A stretch of DNA of 11,978 bases from AM-2324 sp042091035. Its GTDB lineage: Bacteria > Bacteroidota > Bacteroidia > Chitinophagales > Saprospiraceae. The position numbers were made by a program, and so were the translations under genes. Every line of letters starts with the position of its first letter. The stretch's first letter is position 1. Positions 1-6,226 of the stretch are shown here, piece by piece. Below the pieces are notes generated by a model that searched no databases, was not told the DNA's origin, and saw only the letters and a program-made list of their open reading frames with translations. The stretch lies in contig JBELIG010000089.1 in assembly GCA_042091035.1 (NCBI GenBank), positions 1 through 11,978 of the forward strand, read 5' to 3'.

Positions 1-107
1 CCTAACTTCAAATTTTCAACAACAGGTAGGTAATGTAGCCAATGAGAAACTGCAACAGCAAATGCTGCAAAAAACCTAAAACTATCTATTTGCTTATAAT
101 AATTCAA
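1..107 (-). CDS. Partial acyltransferase-3 (OafA/YrhL-like) membrane protein, N-terminus only
   Basis: Reading leftward from a TTG codon at 105-107 gives about 35 open codons that run off the left edge. The residues include IDSFRFFAAFAVAVSHWL, which matches the first membrane helix of acyltransferase-3 proteins: a D-x-hRFhAA core followed by a His, the expected acyl-transfer residue, in the SHW segment. Family members are integral membrane enzymes that O-acylate surface sugars or lipids. No ATG lies upstream in frame: a TAG at 114-116 closes the frame three codons before the TTG, so TTG, or less likely ATA or ATT, must serve as start. If none works, the gene has lost its start. It differs from the complete acyltransferase at 2212-3336 and is not a copy of it. 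The family call is fairly firm; the exact start and intactness are not. Confidence 0.7.
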   Translation of the reverse strand, partial: MNYYKQIDSFRFFAAFAVAVSHWLHYLPVVENLKL

Positions 108-270
108 TATAATCTAATTTGAAGGCCTAAAGATAGGTAGTCCTTTCAATATTTAATATAACCGCAAAAGATAGCCTACAGTCAATCAAAAATTAGAGTC
201 TAAATCGCATAGATTAATTGCCGATTCATCCTGTACAAATAGCGTAAGATTTGCAGCATTTGCAATTTAT
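108..270. other. Intergenic spacer without a clear signal
   Basis: This AT-rich gap lies between the lipoprotein stop and the partial acyltransferase start. I see no terminator-type hairpin with a T-run. The best promoter-like strings for the leftward gene, such as TATCTTTA near 130-140, are one base off the Bacteroidota -7 box and lack a well-spaced TTG. Confidence 0.4.
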
Positions 271-945
271 TTATTCCTCAGCAGCAATCTTTACCATTTC
301 AGGTTCAGCCCAATCGAATAACCCTGATTCGAAGAAGAAATTTGCCATTGTCAGTGCATCTCCTAGGGATGATTTGGTAGCTCTTAACCTACATACCGGA
401 CCGTCTACTTCAACTAATTCTGTATTGGTCTGCAGCATTAAATCACTCACAAGTTCCAAATCATCTTCATTGTGGAGTTTCACAATGAATCTGCTGATAT
501 AGCTGTCTACACATAAACTAGCCATTGGTTCAAAAAACCAGTTAGTGCAATCATCCGTTTGCATGGTGTAATGTGCGTAAGAAACCATATTATATTGTTC
601 TAAATCAGATATTATTTGGGTTATTTGATTACAAGATTTAGAATTCTCAAACTTTAACAGAACGTGCTTAATTCCTAAACTTGGACTCAAGGAAATATTC
701 AAGTCGTAAGATTGATCAAACTTATCGAAACCGGAGATAAACAAGCGAATATCATCATCGCTAAAAGCTGAATCTATACCTACAAATAAATAATCGGACG
801 ACATTTCACCCAAAAAAACTTGTTCATCACTGAAATATTTAAAGTCGACATAATCACATCTGCCTTGTAACAGATCTTCCTCCATTTGATTACACGAGAC
901 TAGGAGTAAACTTAGAAGTAAGTTTAATACAATTACATTTTTCAT
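271..945 (-). CDS. Lipoprotein resembling a stand-alone subtilase (S8) propeptide
   Basis: The 224-residue product starts with a short basic and hydrophobic signal ending in LLVSC, so Cys18 is the likely lipidation site. The acidic MEED after the Cys recalls surface-export signals of Bacteroidota lipoproteins. Residues about 150-218 (RFIVKLHNEDDLELV, then TNTELVEVDGP, then ALTMANFFFESGLFDWAEPE) resemble the prodomain just ahead of the catalytic domain in Bacteroidota S8 serine proteases, which typically shows YVKLK...D...L, then SKGNALEMANLFYESGLF, then AEPD. Residues about 85-150 may be a preceding prodomain part. Here the protein ends six residues after AEPEMV, with no Asp, His or Ser catalytic blocks, and none follow downstream. 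It could be a protease inhibitor or folding helper acting in trans, or the remnant of a protease. It lies 68 bp downstream of the hydrolase gene on the same strand and is probably co-transcribed. Propeptide similarity is from memory of the family. Confidence 0.6.
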   Translation of the reverse strand: MKNVIVLNLLLSLLLVSCNQMEEDLLQGRCDYVDFKYFSDEQVFLGEMSSDYLFVGIDSAFSDDDIRLFISGFDKFDQSYDLNISLSPSLGIKHVLLKFENSKSCNQITQIISDLEQYNMVSYAHYTMQTDDCTNWFFEPMASLCVDSYISRFIVKLHNEDDLELVSDLMLQTNTELVEVDGPVCRLRATKSSLGDALTMANFFFESGLFDWAEPEMVKIAAEE

Positions 946-973
946 TTTTAAGTATTGTGTTTATTTGTATTTA

Positions 974-990
974 AATTCAAAAATTGAATT
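974..990 (-). other. Small inverted repeat between hydrolase and lipoprotein genes
   Basis: AATTCAA and TTGAATT are separated by three bases in the 68-bp gap. The stem is short, AT-only apart from one pair, and has no clean T-run, so it is at most a weak processing or pausing site within a probable two-gene transcript. Confidence 0.25.
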
Positions 991-1013
991 CATGGGACTA
1001 ATGGTATAATTAA

Positions 1014-1907
1014 TTAGCTCAATAGCTTAAGTTTTTTGATTAGATTATCTAAGGTCATTCCTGCCTCTTTCATAACTGGTAATAAGGGCCAAATATGTAT
1101 CATCTCCTGTTCTCTTATCAGATCCAGATCAGCTCCCTGAGCTTTCAACACCTTTGCAAATTTAATTTCATCCGGTGCACATATATCTCGATCACCTACA
1201 TACATTATTACTTTTGGAAAACCTTCAACCGATTCAAAAATTGGAGAAAGCGATGGGTCAGTCAAAGCTTTGTTTCCCGCAAATAGCTCATTCGCACTCC
1301 TGACGCCATCAATCGATAATATAGGATCCAAAGGGTCTATTGCTTTAATTGCCGGATTTGAGAAGGATGCATCGATTACTGGTGAAACAAGAATTAACAA
1401 TGCCGGCTTATAGATTTTAGCGCTTATTATTCGTTGGGTTAAGCTAATACATAAATTACCTCCAGCGGAGTCACCCATCAAGATAATATCCCTACTAGTG
1501 TACACTCCCAATGCCTTTTGGTAAAGTGCATCAATTACTTTATTTGCTTTATCAACAGTATACTCAGGTGCCTTTGGATAATCAAGTAACCAAATATTGA
1601 TGCCTGTATCTTTATGTACCTTTTTTATAGTATCCCAATGATGCTGCCCTGGCCCACTAACAAAAGCACCTCCATGTAAATAGATAATTAAGCGACCGCC
1701 TATACTTTCAGATTCTAAAGAAGTTACTTTAAAACCATCAACTTCAAAATTTCGAACAGCACTCGATTTGTAAAATGTTCCTCGTGGCACTTTGACATCG
1801 TCTTTACGCAAGCCTTTAACATTTACAGGTGACTGACTAAACAATCTTTTTTTACCTTTTAATTTTAGTACCAATAATACTAGATAAAATGAAATACTAT
1901 TTCTCAT
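1014..1907 (-). CDS. Alpha/beta-hydrolase, HSL/bacterial acetyl-esterase type
   Basis: The 297-residue protein has the full motif set of the hormone-sensitive-lipase family: HGG oxyanion motif at residues 78-80, GDSAGG with nucleophile Ser147, a probable acid Asp241 in GDRD, and His271 in MIHIWPLLP. Members hydrolyse short-chain carboxylic esters, lactones or acetylated small molecules. The family places the substrate-defining cap at the N-terminus, so residues about 1-65 may form it here; the first 20 residues are hydrophobic then basic and could anchor the enzyme to the membrane. Length is normal. The substrate cannot be read from sequence. The ATG at 1905-1907 follows a leader containing an intrinsic terminator, so expression may be conditional. 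The subtilase-propeptide lipoprotein lies downstream on the same strand. Related annotations such as steryl acetyl hydrolase or epsilon-lactone hydrolase are possible but not supported specifically. Confidence 0.88.
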   Translation of the reverse strand: MRNSISFYLVLLVLKLKGKKRLFSQSPVNVKGLRKDDVKVPRGTFYKSSAVRNFEVDGFKVTSLESESIGGRLIIYLHGGAFVSGPGQHHWDTIKKVHKDTGINIWLLDYPKAPEYTVDKANKVIDALYQKALGVYTSRDIILMGDSAGGNLCISLTQRIISAKIYKPALLILVSPVIDASFSNPAIKAIDPLDPILSIDGVRSANELFAGNKALTDPSLSPIFESVEGFPKVIMYVGDRDICAPDEIKFAKVLKAQGADLDLIREQEMIHIWPLLPVMKEAGMTLDNLIKKLKLLS

Positions 1908-1939
1908 AGGCTAAGTTTAACTTAAAGTAAGCACAAATC

Positions 1940-1967
1940 AAAAAAATGGCTCTCACAGGAGAGCCAT
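1940..1967 (-). terminator. Intrinsic terminator or attenuator ahead of the hydrolase gene
   Basis: A 9-bp perfect stem ATGGCTCTC/GAGAGCCAT (1946-1954 and 1959-1967) with a four-base loop is followed on the minus strand by seven T. It ends about 33 bp before the hydrolase start, leaving little room for a separate promoter. It therefore either ends a short upstream RNA or attenuates the hydrolase mRNA. Confidence 0.75.
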
Positions 1968-2088
1968 AACCCAATTAACCAAGCTAAAAATTACTTAAGT
2001 CTTTACTTATAAAGTTGTTTGAATAAATTCAGGGAAAATAAAATCTAAAATATTTTCCTTAGTTGTTTGTTTATTTGTTTGTGTACTA
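1968..2088 (-). ncRNA. Candidate leader RNA or small RNA between promoter and terminator
   Basis: The -7 box at 2089-2096 and the terminator at 1940-1967 would define an RNA of about 140 nt containing no ATG-started reading frame except a four-codon MALL inside the terminator stem. The RNA would begin with an unstructured CAAA/TAAA-repeat stretch (complement of about 2062-2082), then an 8-bp stem GGAAAATA/TATTTTCC (2051-2058 with 2033-2040), then the terminator. No known riboswitch class is recognised. It may be a free small RNA or the 5' leader of the hydrolase mRNA. This stretch accounts for the roughly 300-bp gene-free gap between 1907 and 2212. Confidence 0.35.
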
Positions 2089-2116
2089 CAAATGTAGATT
2101 AAGACCATTAATCAAA
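2089..2116 (-). promoter_or_regulatory. Bacteroidota-type promoter for the hydrolase leader
   Basis: On the minus strand TACATTTG (2089-2096) matches the TAnnTTTG -7 box exactly. A TTTG (2113-2116) stands 16 bp upstream as a -33 element, slightly closer than usual. It sits just past the acyltransferase terminator, as expected for a new transcription unit. Confidence 0.5.
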
Positions 2117-2122
2117 TGTTCT

Positions 2123-2171
2123 AAAAAAATGCAAAGAGGTTCTGATTTATAAATCAGAACCTCTTTGCATT
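2123..2171 (-). terminator. Strong intrinsic terminator, 44-bp perfect palindrome
   Basis: Positions 2128-2171 form a perfect palindrome with arms reading ATGCAAAGAGGTTCTGATTT and its complement. On the minus strand it runs into seven T (complement of 2123-2129). It lies about 40 bp past the acyltransferase stop and should end that transcript. The absence of a central spacer means the hairpin loop must come from the AT-rich core around 2149-2150. Confidence 0.85.
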
Positions 2172-2211
2172 AAACAACAGTTATTCCACTATTAGATGGT
2201 ATCTAAAATAT

Positions 2212-3336
2212 TTAAGATTTTTTTCCAAACCAATCTTTAAAAGAAACATCTCTCAAATCCATAAGCGGCTTTTCAAAATACCTGTATAGTAGAGTTGATA
2301 CTCCCACGACGATTACCCAATAAATCAAATACTTAAGTAATCCATCCAACCCACCTTGTGGAGCAAAATTGTCCCTGATCACTTCAGCAACAAGTGCCAA
2401 ATTGATCAAATACATAGAATATGAAATCTTACTGATATGCTCCACTGCATGTGCAAACATCCCCCTACCCGATTTAATTTTTGTAAACAAGGGCAACAAA
2501 AACATTACGGACAATGGCACCAACGAAAAGTAAACGGTTTGCATGTATATAGAATCGATACCCTTATTTGATAAAAGAATGTATGCTATTAAGGCAAGCC
2601 CCAAGGCACTGAATAAAACAAACCACCTATTCCATAAGGCCTTAAAATGAAAAAACATCCATGCTGCAAATAAGCCATAGCCTATACTGTCCAAACGACT
2701 AAGCACAGTCTTTCGAATACCTATATCCCATGCAAAAGAGTCAATGGTAGGATTAAATTGATAGAACCGGTAAAACAATGGTAGCAATATCATTAATATA
2801 GTCGCGATCAAGTAAGCACGATTAAAGGATACAAGTGAACTCAACAACAAAATAAGTACAGGAGTAATCAAATAGAACCACTCTTCTATGGATAAGGACC
2901 AAGACTCCCAAAAGAAGCCGTAAAAAGGGGCTTTGAAGTTCTGAGTAAAAGTCAAAAAATGAAAATTGAATTGTTCGATATCTTCATTGATAACCCCTGC
3001 ATTGACTATCAAATAGTTAACAAATAGGATTAGGTAGTAATTAGGTAGGGTTCTAAACCAGCGACGCTTCCAAAACATGCCGAGATCTCGAATTCCAAAT
3101 TGATCTTTTGCATTCAATTTTCTTAGAAGAATGCCGCCAATCAAAAATCCACTCAAGACAAAAAAGATATCAACGCCATCTATCATTCTAAAAAAAGGAA
3201 AACCCTCCAAAGCAGTATCCTTGAGAATAAACTTACCATGCCCCATGACCACTAAGACAATGGCGAAAGCTCTTAGGATATCTAATCCAAATATGCGCTT
3301 AGGCTCTGAAATGAATAACTTTTTCTTAATCGACAC
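2212..3336 (-). CDS. Acyltransferase-3 family membrane protein (OafA/YrhL-like)
   Basis: The 374-residue polytopic protein carries the family hallmarks in order: GLDILRAFAIVLVV then MGHGK with the conserved His33, DIFFVLSGFLIGG at about 55-67, the basic FWKRRWFRTLP loop, and WSLSIEEWFYLITP. About ten hydrophobic helices follow to a basic tail. These inner-membrane enzymes transfer acyl groups, often acetyl or succinyl, to sugars of surface polysaccharide, peptidoglycan or lipids; the acceptor cannot be deduced. The length matches the membrane domain alone, without the C-terminal SGNH domain of some relatives. The start is GTG at 3334-3336: a TAA lies five codons upstream in frame and the first internal ATG falls inside the first helix next to the active-site His. 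The VOC gene ends 80 bp upstream on the same strand; a promoter candidate lies in the gap, so the two may be separate units. Confidence 0.9.
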   Translation of the reverse strand: MSIKKKLFISEPKRIFGLDILRAFAIVLVVMGHGKFILKDTALEGFPFFRMIDGVDIFFVLSGFLIGGILLRKLNAKDQFGIRDLGMFWKRRWFRTLPNYYLILFVNYLIVNAGVINEDIEQFNFHFLTFTQNFKAPFYGFFWESWSLSIEEWFYLITPVLILLLSSLVSFNRAYLIATILMILLPLFYRFYQFNPTIDSFAWDIGIRKTVLSRLDSIGYGLFAAWMFFHFKALWNRWFVLFSALGLALIAYILLSNKGIDSIYMQTVYFSLVPLSVMFLLPLFTKIKSGRGMFAHAVEHISKISYSMYLINLALVAEVIRDNFAPQGGLDGLLKYLIYWVIVVGVSTLLYRYFEKPLMDLRDVSFKDWFGKKS

Positions 3337-3354
3337 AGAAATTATTGTTTATTT

Positions 3355-3383
3355 CAACACTATTGCAAGCCAAGATAATCAAA
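3355..3383 (-). promoter_or_regulatory. Promoter candidate for the acyltransferase gene
   Basis: On the minus strand TTTG (3380-3383) is followed after 17 bp by TAGTGTTG (3355-3362), one mismatch from TAnnTTTG. The predicted start of transcription falls about 15 bp before the GTG start codon. Confidence 0.4.
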
Positions 3384-3416
3384 GACCAATTAATTCGAAG
3401 CAGAAACCAATGTTTC

Positions 3417-3803
3417 CTAGCTCTTTGGTTTTATTCTCCAAGGTGGATTCAGACGATTTTCACCTGCAAAATAGAGAATTAACCTATTCCCATCAGGATC
3501 TCTTAGCCGAGCTTCCCGCCAAAGCCAATTTTGATCCTTGGGACCTTGATCAAATATAATACCTAAGCTCTTCAAGTCTTGCACGCGAGCATCCAAATCA
3601 AGACATTCAAAATAAACAGTAAGCCCTTCGCCTTTTGGTAGTTCTGTGACTTGATGTAAAGAAAATGTAGCCTGCCCATCAGGACAGATAAACCTTGCAT
3701 AATGGGGTAAGGCTTTCACAATCAACTCCAATCCTAAGGTTTCGTAAAAAGGAATAGAACGTTCAAGGTCCCTGGAAGGAACAGTCACCTGATTTAAATT
3801 CAT
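3417..3803 (-). CDS. VOC-superfamily (glyoxalase/bleomycin-resistance fold) protein
   Basis: The 128-residue protein has the paired beta-alpha-beta-beta-beta fold of single-module VOC proteins: an N-terminal strand NLNQVTV, the helix RDLERSIPFYETLGLE, FSLH near residue 50, then VYFECLDLDARVQDL and the characteristic RDPDGNRLILYFAG near 101-114. Family members include glyoxalase I, ring-cleavage dioxygenases and drug-binding proteins that usually hold a divalent metal with His/Glu residues at strand ends. Here the usual first-strand His appears as Gln5 or Thr7 and the final-strand Glu as Tyr111, leaving His50 and Glu66 as possible ligands, so a metal-free binding or antibiotic-sequestering role is possible. 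The family is firm, the reaction unknown. It is preceded by a tandem-repeat operator candidate. Confidence 0.85.
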   Translation of the reverse strand: MNLNQVTVPSRDLERSIPFYETLGLELIVKALPHYARFICPDGQATFSLHQVTELPKGEGLTVYFECLDLDARVQDLKSLGIIFDQGPKDQNWLWREARLRDPDGNRLILYFAGENRLNPPWRIKPKS

Positions 3804-3902
3804 GATTTGATTATTGAAAATTTATCAAATAATTAAGAAAGCATGGGAAATACCTGATAATACGAAGAATGAAAGAGACTTTACCTTTTAAAAAAACACA
3901 AC

Positions 3903-3943
3903 TACTTGCAAAACAAAAGTTTATACTTGCAAAATAAAAGCAA
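3903..3943 (-). promoter_or_regulatory. Tandem 11-bp repeats bracketing a promoter candidate upstream of the VOC gene
   Basis: TACTTGCAAAA occurs twice on the plus strand (3903-3913 and 3924-3934), exactly 21 bp apart, i.e. two helical turns. Between them on the minus strand is AACTTTTG (3914-3921), one base from the TAnnTTTG -7 box, with TTG (3941-3943) 19 bp upstream. One repeat fills the promoter spacer and the other abuts the -7 box on its downstream side, which is the geometry expected for repressor sites. The regulator is not in view. Confidence 0.4.
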
Positions 3944-3972
3944 TAAACAAAAACACCGCATTTGGGAACAAA

Positions 3973-5184
3973 TCACTGCCCTAAAATGGGAATTTCTAGA
4001 TTGCTATCTAAAAAATTAAGTGTTGGATAAAGCTCGAATAGTCCATTAGTATCTAACCAGCCTAGATAAGCGGTATAAACATTCTCCTCTAGCTTTATCA
4101 ATTCATGCTGAGCTTTGATCTCCTCAATTTTCAGGTCTAGCCATTTAATGATATCTCTTTTATTGCTTGGTCTTTGTTGATAAGCTAGAACACTGAAGGA
4201 CTCCAAGCGCCCTAGCAAACTTACAAAAGAGTTGTAGGCATCATTTGCTTTGCGAAATTTGAGCAATGCAGTTTCAGTTTCTCGTCTAAAGTCCAATTGA
4301 CGTTGTTTGATCTGTTCCAACTCCAACTCTTGATCAAACCTCAGCTCAACAAGATCAAGTTCTCTTTTTTCAGATCGCCCTATATTCATAGCTACTCCGA
4401 CACTTACTCGTTCTTCCCAGAGATCAGTATGTGGTCCATTGTAATTAACTCGCACGAAATCTAAAATCTTATTAGTCTTAGCTTCCTCTAGTCCATATTC
4501 ATCTTCTATACGTCTCAAATCCAATTGGTCCGACGTATAGTTAGGATAAGTCAATTGTAATTTCAATCGCAAAGCTTCTACATTTGCCGAAAGTTGATCT
4601 ATGGAAACTATAGATGCTCCATCAACTCTTAGCGTATCAATTATGCGCTCAGCCTTTTCAATATTCCAAGTCAGGAGTTCAAGTTTGCGCTGTACATCCA
4701 GATAATCATACACTGCTACTTCTCCGTCTATACCTATTTTACTTAACATCAAGCGCTGATCTTCCAAAAACGGCAATATAGATACATTTAAGTCTAAGGC
4801 CTTCTTTACAAAAAAGGCATCCAACCAAGCCTCATAGATGGTCATTACCTTCGGTCTTGAAGTCTTCGAGCGTTCCAAATCAAGTTCTGCCTGATAACTC
4901 TCATACAATCGATTTTGATACTTGCGAATTGCCCTACTGGAAAGGTCTCCACGTAGCTCATATTCTTGTCGCTCCAATTGAAACTCATCGGTGTCCATTC
5001 TTACATTCCACCGTCTTATAAAAGGTGACTTATAAACTATTTGATCACGCTCCACGGTATCTAAAGTTTCTACAGATGACAAGTCAAGTGCTTGTTGAAG
5101 ATAATCAACGAAGGATACCTGGCTCCACAAAACTGGGTTGAGTAGTATTAAAAAGCAAAGTGTATGAAGTCCTCTAGATATCAT
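3973..5184 (-). CDS. TolC-like outer-membrane factor of the DUF4956/HlyD cassette
   Basis: I place the start at the ATG at 5182-5184, 28 bp after the adaptor stop, because it opens a normal Sec signal (MISRGLHTLCFLILLNPVLWSQ); a longer frame upstream overlaps the adaptor by 143 bp and lacks a sensible N-terminus. The 403-residue product has the two-fold pattern of outer-membrane factors. Each half pairs a beta-type stretch (RRWNVRMDTDEFQLERQEYEL; WEERVSVGVAMNIG) with long charged heptad-like helices such as RELDLVELRFDQELELEQI and AERIIDTLRVDG. In TolC proteins these form a barrel and a periplasmic tunnel docking on HlyD-type adaptors. It is a little shorter and more divergent than classical TolC proteins. 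It is the last gene of the operon and should form the outer-membrane exit, but no classical pump is encoded nearby. I see no convincing terminator after the stop. Confidence 0.72.
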   Translation of the reverse strand: MISRGLHTLCFLILLNPVLWSQVSFVDYLQQALDLSSVETLDTVERDQIVYKSPFIRRWNVRMDTDEFQLERQEYELRGDLSSRAIRKYQNRLYESYQAELDLERSKTSRPKVMTIYEAWLDAFFVKKALDLNVSILPFLEDQRLMLSKIGIDGEVAVYDYLDVQRKLELLTWNIEKAERIIDTLRVDGASIVSIDQLSANVEALRLKLQLTYPNYTSDQLDLRRIEDEYGLEEAKTNKILDFVRVNYNGPHTDLWEERVSVGVAMNIGRSEKRELDLVELRFDQELELEQIKQRQLDFRRETETALLKFRKANDAYNSFVSLLGRLESFSVLAYQQRPSNKRDIIKWLDLKIEEIKAQHELIKLEENVYTAYLGWLDTNGLFELYPTLNFLDSNLEIPILGQ

Positions 5185-5212
5185 GAATACAAATTCAATT
5201 GAAAATATTAAG

Positions 5213-6226
5213 CTAAGGTAGATTGCTAATAATGACCTTTTCACCTTGCAAGAAGGTATTATCCGAAGAGATAGCCAGCACGACTTCTCTACCATATAAT
5301 TTAGAAGTAGGCACTCTACGTAGACGTTCAGGAATCTCCACAATTCTTGCTCCAAGTCCTGTTATTACTCCTATCGTAGTTTTATCATAATCTTGAATAG
5401 ATCTTATATTAAAACGATCGCCTATTTGAACATCAATATGCATACCCTCATGCACAAATCCTTTAACCTTTGTGGGATTTGGTTCATACAAGGTAACCAT
5501 CGTCTCAAAAGCGTCTACATACTCCCCTTCTTTCACATGAACGTTACCGACCAAGGCTCTTGAAGGAGACTTGAGTGATAACTTTCTTAGTTTCTTTTCA
5601 TTGAATGAAACATCACTGTTATGTCTGGAGATCGATGCCTGCAAGTTATTGGATTCATCAATTATTTTTTGATTCAAACCAACAACAAGCGTTTTATTAA
5701 TAAGCTCGAGATCTATTCTTGAATTGGAAAGCAATTCAATCTCACTTCGCAAGGCCTTTACCTTTGCGTCCTCTGCATCAAGGTTTAGACTTTTCAGCCC
5801 TTCTTTCATATCCTCATGCAGCTCAATCTCTTTCTCAAGAGTAGTGATTTTAGAATCGATTTCATTTAAATTTTCCAAATATTCAGCATTAACAAGATTG
5901 ATCTCATTCTGTATAATATTCTTCCCAGTTCTGAACTTAGCGTTCAGTTCTTCGATTTTAAATTGTTCATCATTAATCTCTTTCGAAAGGGCTAACTGCG
6001 TGAGATTCAATAATGGGGAATCACTATCCACAGAATCTCCCTCCATGACGATGATCCCGTTTACCTGAACTGGAAAATCTAAATTGACTTCCATCTCAAG
6101 GTTTTCTGCAAATCCAAAAAATTGCTCTTGTTCTTCTTTCAGCTGACTTTTATAGATAAATAGAAAGACCAGAAAACCAACAGCAATTAAATAAAGTGGA
6201 TTGTATATCTTTTTTAGTATATCCAT
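5213..6226 (-). CDS. HlyD-like periplasmic adaptor (membrane fusion protein)
   Basis: The 337-residue protein has one N-terminal membrane helix (about 9-27) with a short cytoplasmic tail. The first half of a split lipoyl-like domain is at about 50-75 (VQVNGIIVMEGDSVDSDSPLLNL). A long helical hairpin rich in Glu, Lys and Leu covers about 80-212, and the second lipoyl half is at about 215-248 (SPSRALVGNVHVKEGEYVD). Beta-barrel and membrane-proximal segments (KVKGFVHEGMHIDVQIGDRF onward) end in GEKVIISNLP. This order is that of adaptors that bridge an inner-membrane transporter to a TolC-type channel. The ATG overlaps the DUF4956 stop as TAATG, pointing to translational coupling and stoichiometric production. 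Normally such an adaptor partners an ABC, MFS or RND pump; here its only inner-membrane neighbour is the DUF4956 protein. Confidence 0.82.
   Translation of the reverse strand: MDILKKIYNPLYLIAVGFLVFLFIYKSQLKEEQEQFFGFAENLEMEVNLDFPVQVNGIIVMEGDSVDSDSPLLNLTQLALSKEINDEQFKIEELNAKFRTGKNIIQNEINLVNAEYLENLNEIDSKITTLEKEIELHEDMKEGLKSLNLDAEDAKVKALRSEIELLSNSRIDLELINKTLVVGLNQKIIDESNNLQASISRHNSDVSFNEKKLRKLSLKSPSRALVGNVHVKEGEYVDAFETMVTLYEPNPTKVKGFVHEGMHIDVQIGDRFNIRSIQDYDKTTIGVITGLGARIVEIPERLRRVPTSKLYGREVVLAISSDNTFLQGEKVIISNLP

Noticed and set aside
251..502. Plus-strand frame opposite the propeptide-like lipoprotein
   Set aside because: It is antisense to a gene with a clear lipoprotein signal and has no recognisable domain.
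2062..2082. TTTG/TTTA-rich tract as a microsatellite or CRISPR-like repeat
   Set aside because: It is only about 20 bp with irregular units; it is better explained as an unstructured leader segment.
3131..3559. Plus-strand frame of 142 codons across the acyltransferase start and VOC end
   Set aside because: It overlaps two well-supported minus-strand genes antisense and shows no protein-like features.
5185..5355. Longer N-terminus for the TolC-like gene, overlapping the adaptor by 143 bp
   Set aside because: The added 57 residues lack a signal-peptide shape and are the adaptor's coding sequence in another frame; the internal ATG at 5184 opens a clean signal peptide.
5724..6068. Plus-strand Ser/Phe-rich frame of 114 codons opposite the adaptor
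   Set aside because: It is the antisense shadow of the Glu/Lys-rich helical hairpin of the adaptor.
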